Positions 55,172 through 64,000 of a stretch of DNA of 64,000 nt are shown here, piece after piece. The stretch comes from Brevundimonas sp. (GTDB taxonomy: Bacteria; Pseudomonadota; Alphaproteobacteria; Caulobacterales; Caulobacteraceae). The stretch's first letter is position 1, and each line of letters opens with the position of its first letter. The notes beneath the pieces were generated by a model. The model ran no database searches. It was not told the origin of the DNA and saw only the letters and a program-made list of their open reading frames with translations. The stretch is from NCBI RefSeq assembly GCF_019636155.1, contig NZ_JAHBYB010000001.1, positions 186,001 to 250,000 of the forward strand. Reading direction: 5' to 3'. The position numbers and the translations under genes were made by a program.

Positions 55172-56005
55172 TCAGCCGCGGAACAGCGACAGGACCAGTT
55201 GAGGCGACTGGTTGGCGATCGACAGCGCCTGGACCCCGAGTTGCTGCTTGGTCTGCAGCGCCTGGAGCTTTGCGCTCTCCTTCGCCAGATCGGCGTCGAC
55301 AAGATTGCCCACCCCGGCTTCCAGCGAGTCCATCAGCTTGCCGATGAAGGTCACATGGGTTTCCAGGGCCTTGGACTTGGTGCCCAGCCGCGCCAGGGCG
55401 GCCGAGACATTGTCGATCGAGGCGTTGACCGCCGTCAGGGCGGCGGTCGCGCCCGTAAGGGTCGAAATCGACTGCGTCGTGGTCACCGTGACATTGGTTC
55501 CGCCCAGGCCCAGCACCTCCGCACCGACGGTCAGGGTCGACACGCCGGACGCATTGGCCAGGGCCTGGAAGCCCGTGGCGCCGGTCTTCAGCAGGTTGAC
55601 CCCGTTGAAGTCGGCGTTGTCGGTGACGCTGGTGATCTGGTCACGCAGCGCCGCGAAATCCTCGTTCAGGGCGACACGGGACGCCGTCTTCATCGACGGA
55701 TCCTTCGCCGCGAGAGCCTTCTCCTTCATCTGCAGCAAGAGGTCGGAGACCGTCTCGCCAGCCGCCATGGCCACATCGACCGCGGCGACGCCGCGATCGA
55801 GCGACTGTTTGACCGCCCCCAGGGCGCCGATATCGGCACGTTGGCCCTGGGCGATCGCCCAGATGGCCCCGTTGTCCTTGGCTGAGGCGACCTTTTTTCC
55901 GGTGTTGATCCGGTTCTGGGTCGCGAACAGGTCGGCGTTGGTGGCGTTCAGGTTCTGGAGCGCGATCATCGCGCCCACATTGGTGTTCACCGAGCTCGAG
56001 AGCAT
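55172..56005 (-). CDS. Flagellin
   Basis: Filament protein of 277 residues, the length of the short Caulobacter flagellins. The D0/D1 N-terminal part ([40 protein letters not shown]) and C-terminal part ([20 protein letters not shown], ending QLVLSLFRG) are intact; the variable centre is short. The in-frame ORF is longer (56080) but the SD AGGA stands before 56005. A sigma-54-like promoter lies 76-90 nt upstream. It belongs to a unit with flaF and flbT. Confidence 0.94.
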   Translation of the reverse strand: MLSSSVNTNVGAMIALQNLNATNADLFATQNRINTGKKVASAKDNGAIWAIAQGQRADIGALGAVKQSLDRGVAAVDVAMAAGETVSDLLLQMKEKALAAKDPSMKTASRVALNEDFAALRDQITSVTDNADFNGVNLLKTGATGFQALANASGVSTLTVGAEVLGLGGTNVTVTTTQSISTLTGATAALTAVNASIDNVSAALARLGTKSKALETHVTFIGKLMDSLEAGVGNLVDADLAKESAKLQALQTKQQLGVQALSIANQSPQLVLSLFRG

Positions 56006-56080
56006 GCGGCAGTCCTTCCATTCTGGTCGGTTGATACGGCCTTCTGGCCGCCGAACCGGTTCTGGTTCGTGCGCGCACAC

Positions 56081-56095
56081 GCAAGATGCGGACCC
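56081..56095 (-). promoter_or_regulatory. Candidate sigma-54 promoter of the flagellin gene
   Basis: On the minus strand GGGTCCGCATCTTGC has GG and GC 10 nt apart, the -24/-12 spacing, with TTGC at the -12 end. The start site would lie near 56069, giving a leader of about 64 nt. Caulobacter flagellins use sigma-54, which supports it. Confidence 0.5.
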
Positions 56096-56201
56096 ACGGC
56101 GGCCCGCAACAACATGCTGATTTAGATGAGATGTTTTGAACGCCCGCCGTCACCCGGCAGGAATGGCCCGGACGACGCGGCCGCGATTGCCTAGCGCTGG
56201 G

Positions 56202-56564
56202 TCAGGCGGCCTCGAGCGCGCCGGCCAGGCCCTGCATGATCATGCGGTTGATGTCGATCAGAGCCTCGAAATCCTCTTCCCCGCGCATCACGGCCGAGGA
56301 ATGGCGGCTGACGAACAGGCTGATCGAGATGATCTGGGCCCGCATCGGCGAGGCCAGGGCGTTGTCAGGGTCGCTGCAGTCGGTGGCCAGGGCCGACCAG
56401 AGCCGGCGGTTCCAGTCCAGGGCGTCGATCCGGGTCTTGAGATCGGCCTGATCGACGGTCGCCGCATGGGTCAGGGCGCGGGTGACCTGGCCGAACAGCC
56501 GGTATTCCATCTCGCGCGGGCTCTCGGCCCGGGCGGCCGCGGTCTTATAGGCCTGCAGCGACAT
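56202..56564 (-). CDS. flaF: Flagellar biosynthesis regulator FlaF
   Basis: A 120-residue protein of the FlaF family that helps flagellin synthesis and secretion in Caulobacter. It starts [20 protein letters not shown] and has [20 protein letters not shown] and [20 protein letters not shown]. It overlaps flbT by 20 nt, so coupling is likely. FlaF and FlbT act in opposite senses on flagellin translation in Caulobacter. Confidence 0.9.
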   Translation of the reverse strand: MSLQAYKTAAARAESPREMEYRLFGQVTRALTHAATVDQADLKTRIDALDWNRRLWSALATDCSDPDNALASPMRAQIISISLFVSRHSSAVMRGEEDFEALIDINRMIMQGLAGALEAA

Positions 56565-56946
56565 GGGTCAGTCTTTCCTCGTACTCGACCAGCCGACGCG
56601 CGGCCAACAGGGCCTTGTAGTATTCTCGGGCCAGGACATGCTTGGAGGCGGCGACGCATTCGGCCATGGCCTCCGGGTTGCGGGTCGCGGTCATGAACTC
56701 GGTCAGGCGCGTGGCGAATTCGTCATGGAATTTCGTCGCCTGGCTCTCGTCGATATACATCATCATGACGGGGAAATAGATGCGTCGGGCCGGGGTGGTG
56801 ACCTCATCCGCCTGCATGATGTCCTTTTCGCGCAGGACATTGGCCTTGTTCTGCAGGATCAGGACGCCGCGACGGTCGCCGTTCTGGACCACGGCGCCGT
56901 TGAGCACGAATTTCTCGCCCGGCTTGAGCGACAGTTTCAACGGCAT
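56545..56946 (-). CDS. flbT: Flagellin mRNA regulator FlbT
   Basis: A 133-residue protein of the FlbT family, which binds flagellin mRNA 5' regions and represses translation in Caulobacter. [20 protein letters not shown] is the hallmark start, followed by [20 protein letters not shown]. It overlaps flaF by 20 nt and diverges from the flbA/flmG-like gene across 80 nt. Confidence 0.93.
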   Translation of the reverse strand: MPLKLSLKPGEKFVLNGAVVQNGDRRGVLILQNKANVLREKDIMQADEVTTPARRIYFPVMMMYIDESQATKFHDEFATRLTEFMTATRNPEAMAECVAASKHVLAREYYKALLAARRLVEYEERLTHVAAGL

Positions 56947-57026
56947 CCGGCAGGACTCCCCCTCTGGCCCGCACGGCCATCTAAGTCGCGCGGCGCTGAG
57001 CGAAGGCTAAACAGACGTGGTTAACC

Positions 57027-58877
57027 ATGTCTTGTGATGTGGCCTTTCAGCATGGGGCGTCGCCGCCCCTGTCCGAGTCCCCGATGGCCGTTTCCCCCGC
57101 CTCCACCGAACTGGTCCACGCCGTCCGCCCCGCCGCCGAAGGTTCGGCCGGGGACGCGGCCTCGCCGGAGGCCCTGCGCCGCATCTCGCACGCCCTGGCC
57201 GACGCCGGGCGCGGCCGGGTCACGATCCAGCGCAAGGGGCTGGAGAAGCTGAAGGCCGCCCTGGCCGCAGTGCGGACCCACGACTACCAGAAGGGCGCGG
57301 CCCGCTGTCTTGAGGCGCTGCAGCTGGACGAGCGCAACGGCCTGGCCTGGCATGTCCTGGCCATCTGTCGCGAGAAGAGCGGCGATTTCGCCCAGGCCCT
57401 GACCGCCTATGAGGCGGCGCTGAAGCTGCTGCCGGACGAGACGGAGGTGGCGCACGATCTGGCGCGGCTGGCCCAGAGGCTGGGCTATCTGGAGATCGCC
57501 GAAAAGCTGCTGACCAAATATCTCGCCGCCAATCCGGGACATGTCGAGGCGACGAACAACTTGGCCTGCGTCCTGCGCGACGCCCAGCGCTATGGCGACG
57601 CCGTCCAGGTGCTGCGCGACATGATCGCCATCGAACCCGGCGACGCCATCCTGTGGAACACCCTGGGGACAGTCTTGAGCGACCAGGGCGACATGCGGAC
57701 GGCCCTGACCTTCTACGAGGAGGCGCTGAGGCTGGACCCCGGCCTGGCCAAGGCCCGTTACAACCGGGCCAATGCGCGCCAGCCCCTGGGCGACCAGGAG
57801 GGGGCGCTGGAAGACCTGATCGCGGCCCACGCCGGGGCCGAGCCCGGCTATGAGCAGGCCATGATGACCATGGCGCGGGCCCTGCTGCTGATGGGCATGG
57901 GGAGAATAGCCGAGGGATTCGACGCCTATGAGGCCCGGCTGGACCCCGCCATGCCCGAGGCTCTGAGGGTGGTGGTCGAGGCGCCGCGCTGGCGGCCCGC
58001 CGAGATGGACATCCGGGGACGACGCCTGCTGGTGGTCGGGGAACAGGGCATCGCCGACGAGATGGTGTTCGGCGCCTGCCTGGCCGACGCGATCCAGGCC
58101 GTGGGGCCTGAAGGCCGGGTCTATGTCGCCGTCGATCCGCGCATGGTCGACATGTTCCAGCGTACCTTCCCCGCCGCCGTGGTCGGGGCGCACCGGTCGG
58201 CGCGGCTGGAGGGGCGGCTGACGCGCATCTGCCCCTTCGTGGATGATCTGCCGGACGCGGAAAGGCCGGACGCCTGGACGCCGATGGGCAGTCTGCTGGC
58301 CGTCTACCGCCGCTCCCTCGCGGATTTTCCGAGCGGTCGAGGCTATCTGAAGCCGGATCCGGCGCGGGTCGAACACTGGCGTCGCGAACTGGCGGCCCTG
58401 GGACCGGAACTGAAGGTCGGCCTGCACTGGAAGAGCCTGGTGCTGGACGGCTCCAGGGCGCGGTATTTCTCCGGTTTCGACGGCTGGAAGCCGGTGCTGA
58501 CGACGCCCGGTTGCCGGATGATCAACCTGCAGTGCGGCGACACGGCCCAGGACCTGGCCCAGGCCGAGGCCGAGGGACTGACGATCTGGACCCCGCCGAT
58601 CAACCTGAAGGACGATCTGGAGGACCTGGCGGCCCTGTCCCAGGCCTGCGATGTGGTGGTGGGGCCTGGCATCGCTGGGATCAACCTGGCCGCCGCGACC
58701 GGGGCCGAGGCCTGGATCATCCATGCGCCCGACGACTGGCACCTGCTGGGCGGCGACCGCTACGCCTTCTATCCGCAGGCGCGCACCTTCCCGACCGGGG
58801 GGTTCGACGGCTGGCCCGGCGCCATCCAGGCGGTGCGCGAGGCGCTGGATCAGCGGGTCGCACAAAGGACCGCCTAG
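57027..58877 (+). CDS. TPR-glycosyltransferase-like protein, FlbA/FlmG-like
   Basis: A 616-residue protein. Residues about 75-300 hold tandem TPR units (GLAWHVLAICREKSGDFAQA, ATNNLACVLRDAQRYGDAVQ, ILWNTLGTVLSDQGDMRTAL). The C-terminal 290 residues are a GT41/GT-B-like domain (LRVVVEAPRWRPAEMDIRGR, LPELKVGLHWKSL-like GPELKVGLHWKSLVL, DVVVGPGIAGINLAAATGAE). Caulobacter FlbA, renamed FlmG, is a TPR glycosyltransferase that decorates flagellin. The start may be 57027 or Met 57084. It is divergent from flbT-flaF-flagellin. Confidence 0.82.
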   Translation: MSCDVAFQHGASPPLSESPMAVSPASTELVHAVRPAAEGSAGDAASPEALRRISHALADAGRGRVTIQRKGLEKLKAALAAVRTHDYQKGAARCLEALQLDERNGLAWHVLAICREKSGDFAQALTAYEAALKLLPDETEVAHDLARLAQRLGYLEIAEKLLTKYLAANPGHVEATNNLACVLRDAQRYGDAVQVLRDMIAIEPGDAILWNTLGTVLSDQGDMRTALTFYEEALRLDPGLAKARYNRANARQPLGDQEGALEDLIAAHAGAEPGYEQAMMTMARALLLMGMGRIAEGFDAYEARLDPAMPEALRVVVEAPRWRPAEMDIRGRRLLVVGEQGIADEMVFGACLADAIQAVGPEGRVYVAVDPRMVDMFQRTFPAAVVGAHRSARLEGRLTRICPFVDDLPDAERPDAWTPMGSLLAVYRRSLADFPSGRGYLKPDPARVEHWRRELAALGPELKVGLHWKSLVLDGSRARYFSGFDGWKPVLTTPGCRMINLQCGDTAQDLAQAEAEGLTIWTPPINLKDDLEDLAALSQACDVVVGPGIAGINLAAATGAEAWIIHAPDDWHLLGGDRYAFYPQARTFPTGGFDGWPGAIQAVREALDQRVAQRTA

Positions 58878-58931
58878 CGCGGGAACGCCGAATGATCTCG
58901 GGACGTTGCTTCCAGGAACAGGAGCGACGCC

Positions 58932-59366
58932 ATGGCCGATCTCGACGACGGGCGCGACGAACAGGATCAGTCCGAGGTCTTTGACGAGACCCATTTGGAT
59001 GACGACGGCGACGGCGGCCTGGTTCTGGACGAGGCCGACCCGGTGCTGGACGTCACCCAGGCCGACGGCGACGCGGATACCGAGGATTTCGACGAGGACG
59101 ACATCGACCTGGACGAAACCCTGGCTCTGGACGGGGTTGAGGCCGAGGCGGACGCCCTTCTGGGCCTCGATGCGACGCTCCGTTCGGAAATAGACGCCGA
59201 GAGCGCCGGCGGCCGCGGCCAGGACGAGGTCGAACTGGTCTACACCGGACTGATGCGCAACGTCCGGGGGGCTCAGGCCAGCGCGGCCCACTGGGAGGCC
59301 AAGCGCCTGTCCGACGACGACATCACCGACCTGGGCTACGGCCCTGACCAGGAGCAGAACCCATGA
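58932..59366 (+). CDS. Acidic Asp-rich hypothetical protein
   Basis: A 144-residue protein. The first 90 residues are extremely Asp/Glu rich (EDFDEDDIDLDETLALDGVE), and the end is more ordered (NVRGAQASAAHWEAKRLSDD). I do not recognise a family. It has an SD-like AGGAGC 9 nt upstream and its stop overlaps the next start by 4 nt, so both are read from one mRNA. Confidence 0.7.
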   Translation: MADLDDGRDEQDQSEVFDETHLDDDGDGGLVLDEADPVLDVTQADGDADTEDFDEDDIDLDETLALDGVEAEADALLGLDATLRSEIDAESAGGRGQDEVELVYTGLMRNVRGAQASAAHWEAKRLSDDDITDLGYGPDQEQNP

Positions 59367-59563
59367 CCACCGCCCCCACCGCCAAGGACGACTGCGACAC
59401 CGAGGCCCCGCACGCCCGCCGCGCCCCGCGCGAGACCGGCAAGCCGGACCAGTTGAAGGACAAGGCCGAAGCGGCCGAGGACCGTCAGGAAGCCCTGATC
59501 GACGAGGGGGTGGAAGAGAGCTTTCCCGCCAGCGATCCGGTTTCGGTCAAACGGATCACCTGA
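59363..59563 (+). CDS. Small hypothetical protein with ESFPASDP motif
   Basis: A 66-residue protein. The end LIDEGVEESFPASDPVSVKR is a motif found in many small alphaproteobacterial proteins of unknown function. It starts in the ATGA overlap with the acidic protein gene. Confidence 0.75.
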   Translation: MTTAPTAKDDCDTEAPHARRAPRETGKPDQLKDKAEAAEDRQEALIDEGVEESFPASDPVSVKRIT

Positions 59564-59627
59564 TCATTGTTAAGTCCCGCCGTCCTGGGTTAGGGCAAAG
59601 GCAAGCCACAACCCAGGAACGGTCCGG

Positions 59628-60497
<870 letters not shown>

Positions 60498-60578
60498 GCG
60501 AAACTGGGGCGCGAGGGTGGCCGGCGGTTACTGCGATTTCACTGGCGTTCGCGCGCTGAAGGCTCAGGATGCATAACG

Positions 60579-61433
60579 ATGAGACCGACCGTCGCGACCC
60601 GTTCGATCCTGCCGCTGCTGCTGATGACGGCCGCCCTGGGCGCCTGCAAGGAGCCCAGCGTCCGCATTTCGACCACCCATACCGACGATGATGACAAGGG
60701 CGGCGTCCTGAAGGTCATCGACGCCCTGCAATGCCCCCAGACCCAGGGCGTGCTCACCCGCAAGGGCTCGGCCATCGCCGGCGGCGCCGTCTGCACCTAC
60801 ACAGGCCCGAAGGGCGCGGAGGTCAGCCTGCATCTGGTCATGCTGGACGGCCAGCCCTCGTCGGAGGTGCTGAAGACCTTCGAGCGGCAGCTGGCGGAAA
60901 ACATGGCGCGTTCCGACAACGCTCCCGACGCCGACGAGCAGGCGGCCGAGGCCAGGGCCATCCAGGCCGAGGCGAACGCCGCACAGGCCAAGGCTGAAGA
61001 CGCAGCCGCAACTGCAGCCGCAGCATCAGATGTGGCCATAGACGCGAATGGCGACCGGGCGCGCGTGCGTCTGCCCGGCATCAGCATCGACGCCCAGGGC
61101 GACAGCGCCCGGGTGCGGATCGGCGGGCTGAACATCCGCGCCGACGACTCCAGCGGCGTGGTCGATCTGCGCTCCGACGACGAGACCGTCCGCATCAACG
61201 CCAGCAGCAACGGCGCCGAGGTCCGCACCCGGCGCAACGGCGACGCCACCCGGTCCTCCTGGACCTTCAGCGACAGCCGCGGCTCGGACCAGGGCTGGCG
61301 GGTGGTGGGCTATGAGGCGCGCGGCCCCATGGGCGGCCCCATCGTCGTGGCCGCGATCCGGGTCAAGGAACGCGAGCAGGACGCGGTGTTCGAGGCGGCC
61401 AAGGCCCTGGTCACCCTGAACGTCGGCCGCTGA
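60579..61433 (+). CDS. Predicted lipoprotein of unknown function
   Basis: A 284-residue protein with a lipoprotein signal (MRPTVATRSILPLLLMTAAL ending in LGAC). After an Ala-rich helix (EAANAAQAKAEDAAATAAAA-like, residues 125-150) it has two similar short repeats, GDRARVRLPGISIDAQ and GDSARVRIGGLNIRAD, resembling beta-strand repeats. No family is recognised. Confidence 0.75.
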   Translation: MRPTVATRSILPLLLMTAALGACKEPSVRISTTHTDDDDKGGVLKVIDALQCPQTQGVLTRKGSAIAGGAVCTYTGPKGAEVSLHLVMLDGQPSSEVLKTFERQLAENMARSDNAPDADEQAAEARAIQAEANAAQAKAEDAAATAAAASDVAIDANGDRARVRLPGISIDAQGDSARVRIGGLNIRADDSSGVVDLRSDDETVRINASSNGAEVRTRRNGDATRSSWTFSDSRGSDQGWRVVGYEARGPMGGPIVVAAIRVKEREQDAVFEAAKALVTLNVGR

Positions 61434-61516
61434 TCGTCCACGGTTCCGGCGCCGGCAGGCCTTGATCCCGCCGGCCGGATGGGTCACCTGACCTGCCCGA
61501 GCCCAGGACCCCGACA

Positions 61517-62170
61517 TTGGCCGACACCCCGACGAAGACCGCCGCCCGTTCCAAGCCGCCCCGCGCCTGGCAGCGCATGCTGTCCGGCCGACGCCTGGAC
61601 CTGCTGGACCCTTCGCCGTTCGACATCGAGGTCGAGGACATCGCCCATGGCCTGGCCCGCGTGGCGCGCTGGAACGGCCAGACCATCGGCGAACACGCCT
61701 TCTCCGTGGCCCAGCACAGTGTGGTGGTCGAGGAGATCGCCGCCCACATCAAGCCGGGCCTGGACCCGAAATGGCGGCTGGCGGCCCTGCTGCACGACGC
61801 CTCGGAATATGTGATCGGCGACATGATCTCGCCGTTCAAGTCGGCGCTGGGCGTCAACTACAAGGCCTTCGAGGCGCGGCTGGAGGGGGCGATCCATGTC
61901 CGTTTCGGCCTGCCGCCCAAGACGCCGACCCCGATCAAGGCCCTGATCAAGAAGGCCGACAAGGCCTGCGCCTTCTTCGAGGCGACCCAGCTGGCGGGGT
62001 TTTCGAAGAAGGAGGCCCTGGGCTTCTTCGGATCGCCGCCGCCCGGCTACGACCTGGTGATCGACCCCCTGCCCCCGGCCCAGGCCCAGGAACGGTATCT
62101 GGAGCGCTATCGGGTTCTGGCGGGCGCGGTCGGCCTGATCCCGCCCGCCGACGCCTGGCACACCGAATAG
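61517..62170 (+). CDS. HD-domain phosphohydrolase, YfbR-like
   Basis: A 217-residue HD-family protein. The metal motif includes QTIGEHAFSVAQHSVVVEEI and LAALLHDASEYVIGDMISPF, as in YfbR 5'-deoxynucleotidases. It probably acts on deoxynucleotide monophosphates. It starts with TTG (AGGA 9 nt before) and stops 1 nt before the NadQ-like gene. Confidence 0.82.
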   Translation: MADTPTKTAARSKPPRAWQRMLSGRRLDLLDPSPFDIEVEDIAHGLARVARWNGQTIGEHAFSVAQHSVVVEEIAAHIKPGLDPKWRLAALLHDASEYVIGDMISPFKSALGVNYKAFEARLEGAIHVRFGLPPKTPTPIKALIKKADKACAFFEATQLAGFSKKEALGFFGSPPPGYDLVIDPLPPAQAQERYLERYRVLAGAVGLIPPADAWHTE

Positions 62171-62171
62171 G

Positions 62172-63101
62172 ATGGGGCCCGAGGGCGACAGCGCGGGCGT
62201 CCGGATCGGCCTTTCGGCCGTGGTCATGGCGCTGGAGGGGCGCCACGCCGTCGTTCTGACCACGGGCGGCGAGGGCGAGGCCGCCCTGCCCTTCGGTCCC
62301 TTCGACCCGGCGCACGACCGCACCTTCGAACTGGCCCTGCGCGCCTTCGTGACGGCCCAGACAGGGTTCAGGCTGGGCTTTGTCGAGCAACTCTACACCT
62401 TCGGCGACCTGGCGCGCGCCTCGCCCCGCGCGACCCCCGGACCGGACCGCATGCGCGAGGTCTCGGTCGGCTATCTGGCCCTGACGCGCGCGGCGGCCGA
62501 GACCGCCGGCGCCCGCTGGACGCCGGTATTCGACATCTTTCCTTGGGAAGACCGCCGGACCTCGGACCCGGCCCTGACGGATCGCATCGCGGCGGGCCTG
62601 ACCGCCTGGGCCGGCGCCGAGCCGCGACGCCTGGCGCGGGTCCAGACCCTGTTCGCCCTGGGTCCCGGTCTGCGCTGGAACGAGGAACGGGTGCTGGACC
62701 GCTATGAGCTGCTGTATGAGGCCGGACTGGTCGCCGAGGCGGCCCGCGACCGGGACGAGCCCGCTCCGGCGCCCCTGGGTCGCGCCATGGCCTCGGATCA
62801 CCGCCGCATCCTGGCCACCGGCCTGGGCCGGCTGCGCAGCAAGCTGAAATACCGTCCGGTCCTGTTCGACCTGGCCCCCGAGACCTTTACCCTGTTCGAA
62901 CTTCAGGCCGCCGCCGAGGCGGTTTCGGGCCTGACCCTGCACAAGCAGAATTTCAGGCGGGGCGTCGATCGTTCGGGCCTGGCGGCGCCGACGGGCGTCA
63001 TGTCGGCTACCGGCGGACGCCCCGCCGAACTGTTCCGCTTCGCCGCCCCCGATCCCCGACAGGCGCCGATGGGCGGCCTGCCTCTGCCGACCTTGCGATA
63101 A
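62172..63101 (+). CDS. NUDIX-type transcriptional regulator, NadQ/NrtR-like
   Basis: A 309-residue protein. The N-terminal NUDIX-like domain lacks a full NUDIX box (LEGRHAVVLTTGGEGEAALP). The C-terminal winged helix has VLFDLAPETFTLFELQAAAE and SGLTLHKQNFRRGVDR, the NrtR/NadQ signature. Alphaproteobacterial NadQ controls NAD synthesis genes. Target genes are not in this window. Confidence 0.75.
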   Translation: MGPEGDSAGVRIGLSAVVMALEGRHAVVLTTGGEGEAALPFGPFDPAHDRTFELALRAFVTAQTGFRLGFVEQLYTFGDLARASPRATPGPDRMREVSVGYLALTRAAAETAGARWTPVFDIFPWEDRRTSDPALTDRIAAGLTAWAGAEPRRLARVQTLFALGPGLRWNEERVLDRYELLYEAGLVAEAARDRDEPAPAPLGRAMASDHRRILATGLGRLRSKLKYRPVLFDLAPETFTLFELQAAAEAVSGLTLHKQNFRRGVDRSGLAAPTGVMSATGGRPAELFRFAAPDPRQAPMGGLPLPTLR

Positions 63102-63179
63102 TTTTTCACCGCCCGCTTGCGGCATCGCCCGGACGCCCGTAGAGAAGCCGTCCTTCAACCAAGCCTTCTACGGCCTCGC

Positions 63180-64000
<821 letters not shown>

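Noticed and set aside
57007..57024. CtrA-like box CTAA ... TTAACC before the flmG-like gene
   Set aside because: The spacing is 10 nt, not the 7 nt of the CtrA consensus.
57021..59291. 756-codon minus-strand frame
   Set aside because: It is antisense to the TPR-glycosyltransferase gene and to the acidic gene, with no recognisable domain.

Overview
The window is GC-rich alphaproteobacterial chromosome, most likely a Brevundimonas-like member of the Caulobacterales. The evidence is an SpmX-type polarity protein, an FlbT/FlaF/flagellin unit beside an FlbA/FlmG-like protein, a tRNA-His with A73 and no encoded G-1, and many alphaproteobacterial protein families (DUF1489, DUF2948, UPF0262, a NadQ/NrtR-like regulator). 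The species call is an inference from reading, not a database match.

Layout. 1-10845 (minus strand): the S10-spc ribosomal protein operon read from rpsJ to secY, with secY cut by the left edge. It has a likely sigma-70-type promoter at about 11081-11109, a leader of over 200 nt, and a perfect 25-bp inverted repeat inserted between rpmD and rplO. 11138-15559: secreted or envelope proteins, a cupin/JmjC-like protein paired with a CelD/BcsL-type acyltransferase, and a 55-residue disordered microprotein. 15728-18243: tuf behind tRNA-Gly and tRNA-Tyr, divergent from rlmB. 18291-23790: TerC, metG, a MATE exporter and small proteins, with two families of intergenic palindromes.

23787-30881 carries leucine-degradation genes (biotin and carboxyltransferase subunits of methylcrotonyl-CoA carboxylase, an enoyl-CoA hydratase) interleaved with a methyltransferase, a DUF2200 protein and a probable HUH-type Rep-like gene of foreign appearance. 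Isovaleryl-CoA dehydrogenase lies at 52.7 kb and a propionyl-CoA carboxylase alpha subunit at 44.9 kb. 30934-36568 holds a cNMP-binding patatin, trans-aconitate methyltransferase, tRNA-His, an M48 lipoprotein protease and exbB-exbD-tonB. 37046-49141 holds tRNA-Phe, yacG, an RNase E/G, maf, infA, murA, tRNA-Thr, msrB, an S41-like peptidase, pccA, lipB and an orphan SpoA-domain protein.

49258-49700 is a tRNA-Leu followed at once by palindromes and a small GIY-YIG gene. mgtE, spmX and ivd follow, then an ExoD protein, and a 21-codon ORF whose ribosome binding site is a 17-nt complement of the 16S rRNA 3' tail. 55172-58877 is a flagellin unit: a flagellin with a sigma-54-like promoter, flaF and flbT, divergent from an flbA/flmG-like gene. 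The window ends with a MoxR ATPase, an HD-domain protein, a NadQ/NrtR-like regulator, tRNA-Ser, and a serine recombinase running off the right edge whose last codons lie antisense to tRNA-Ser. That last pair looks like the boundary of an integrated element.
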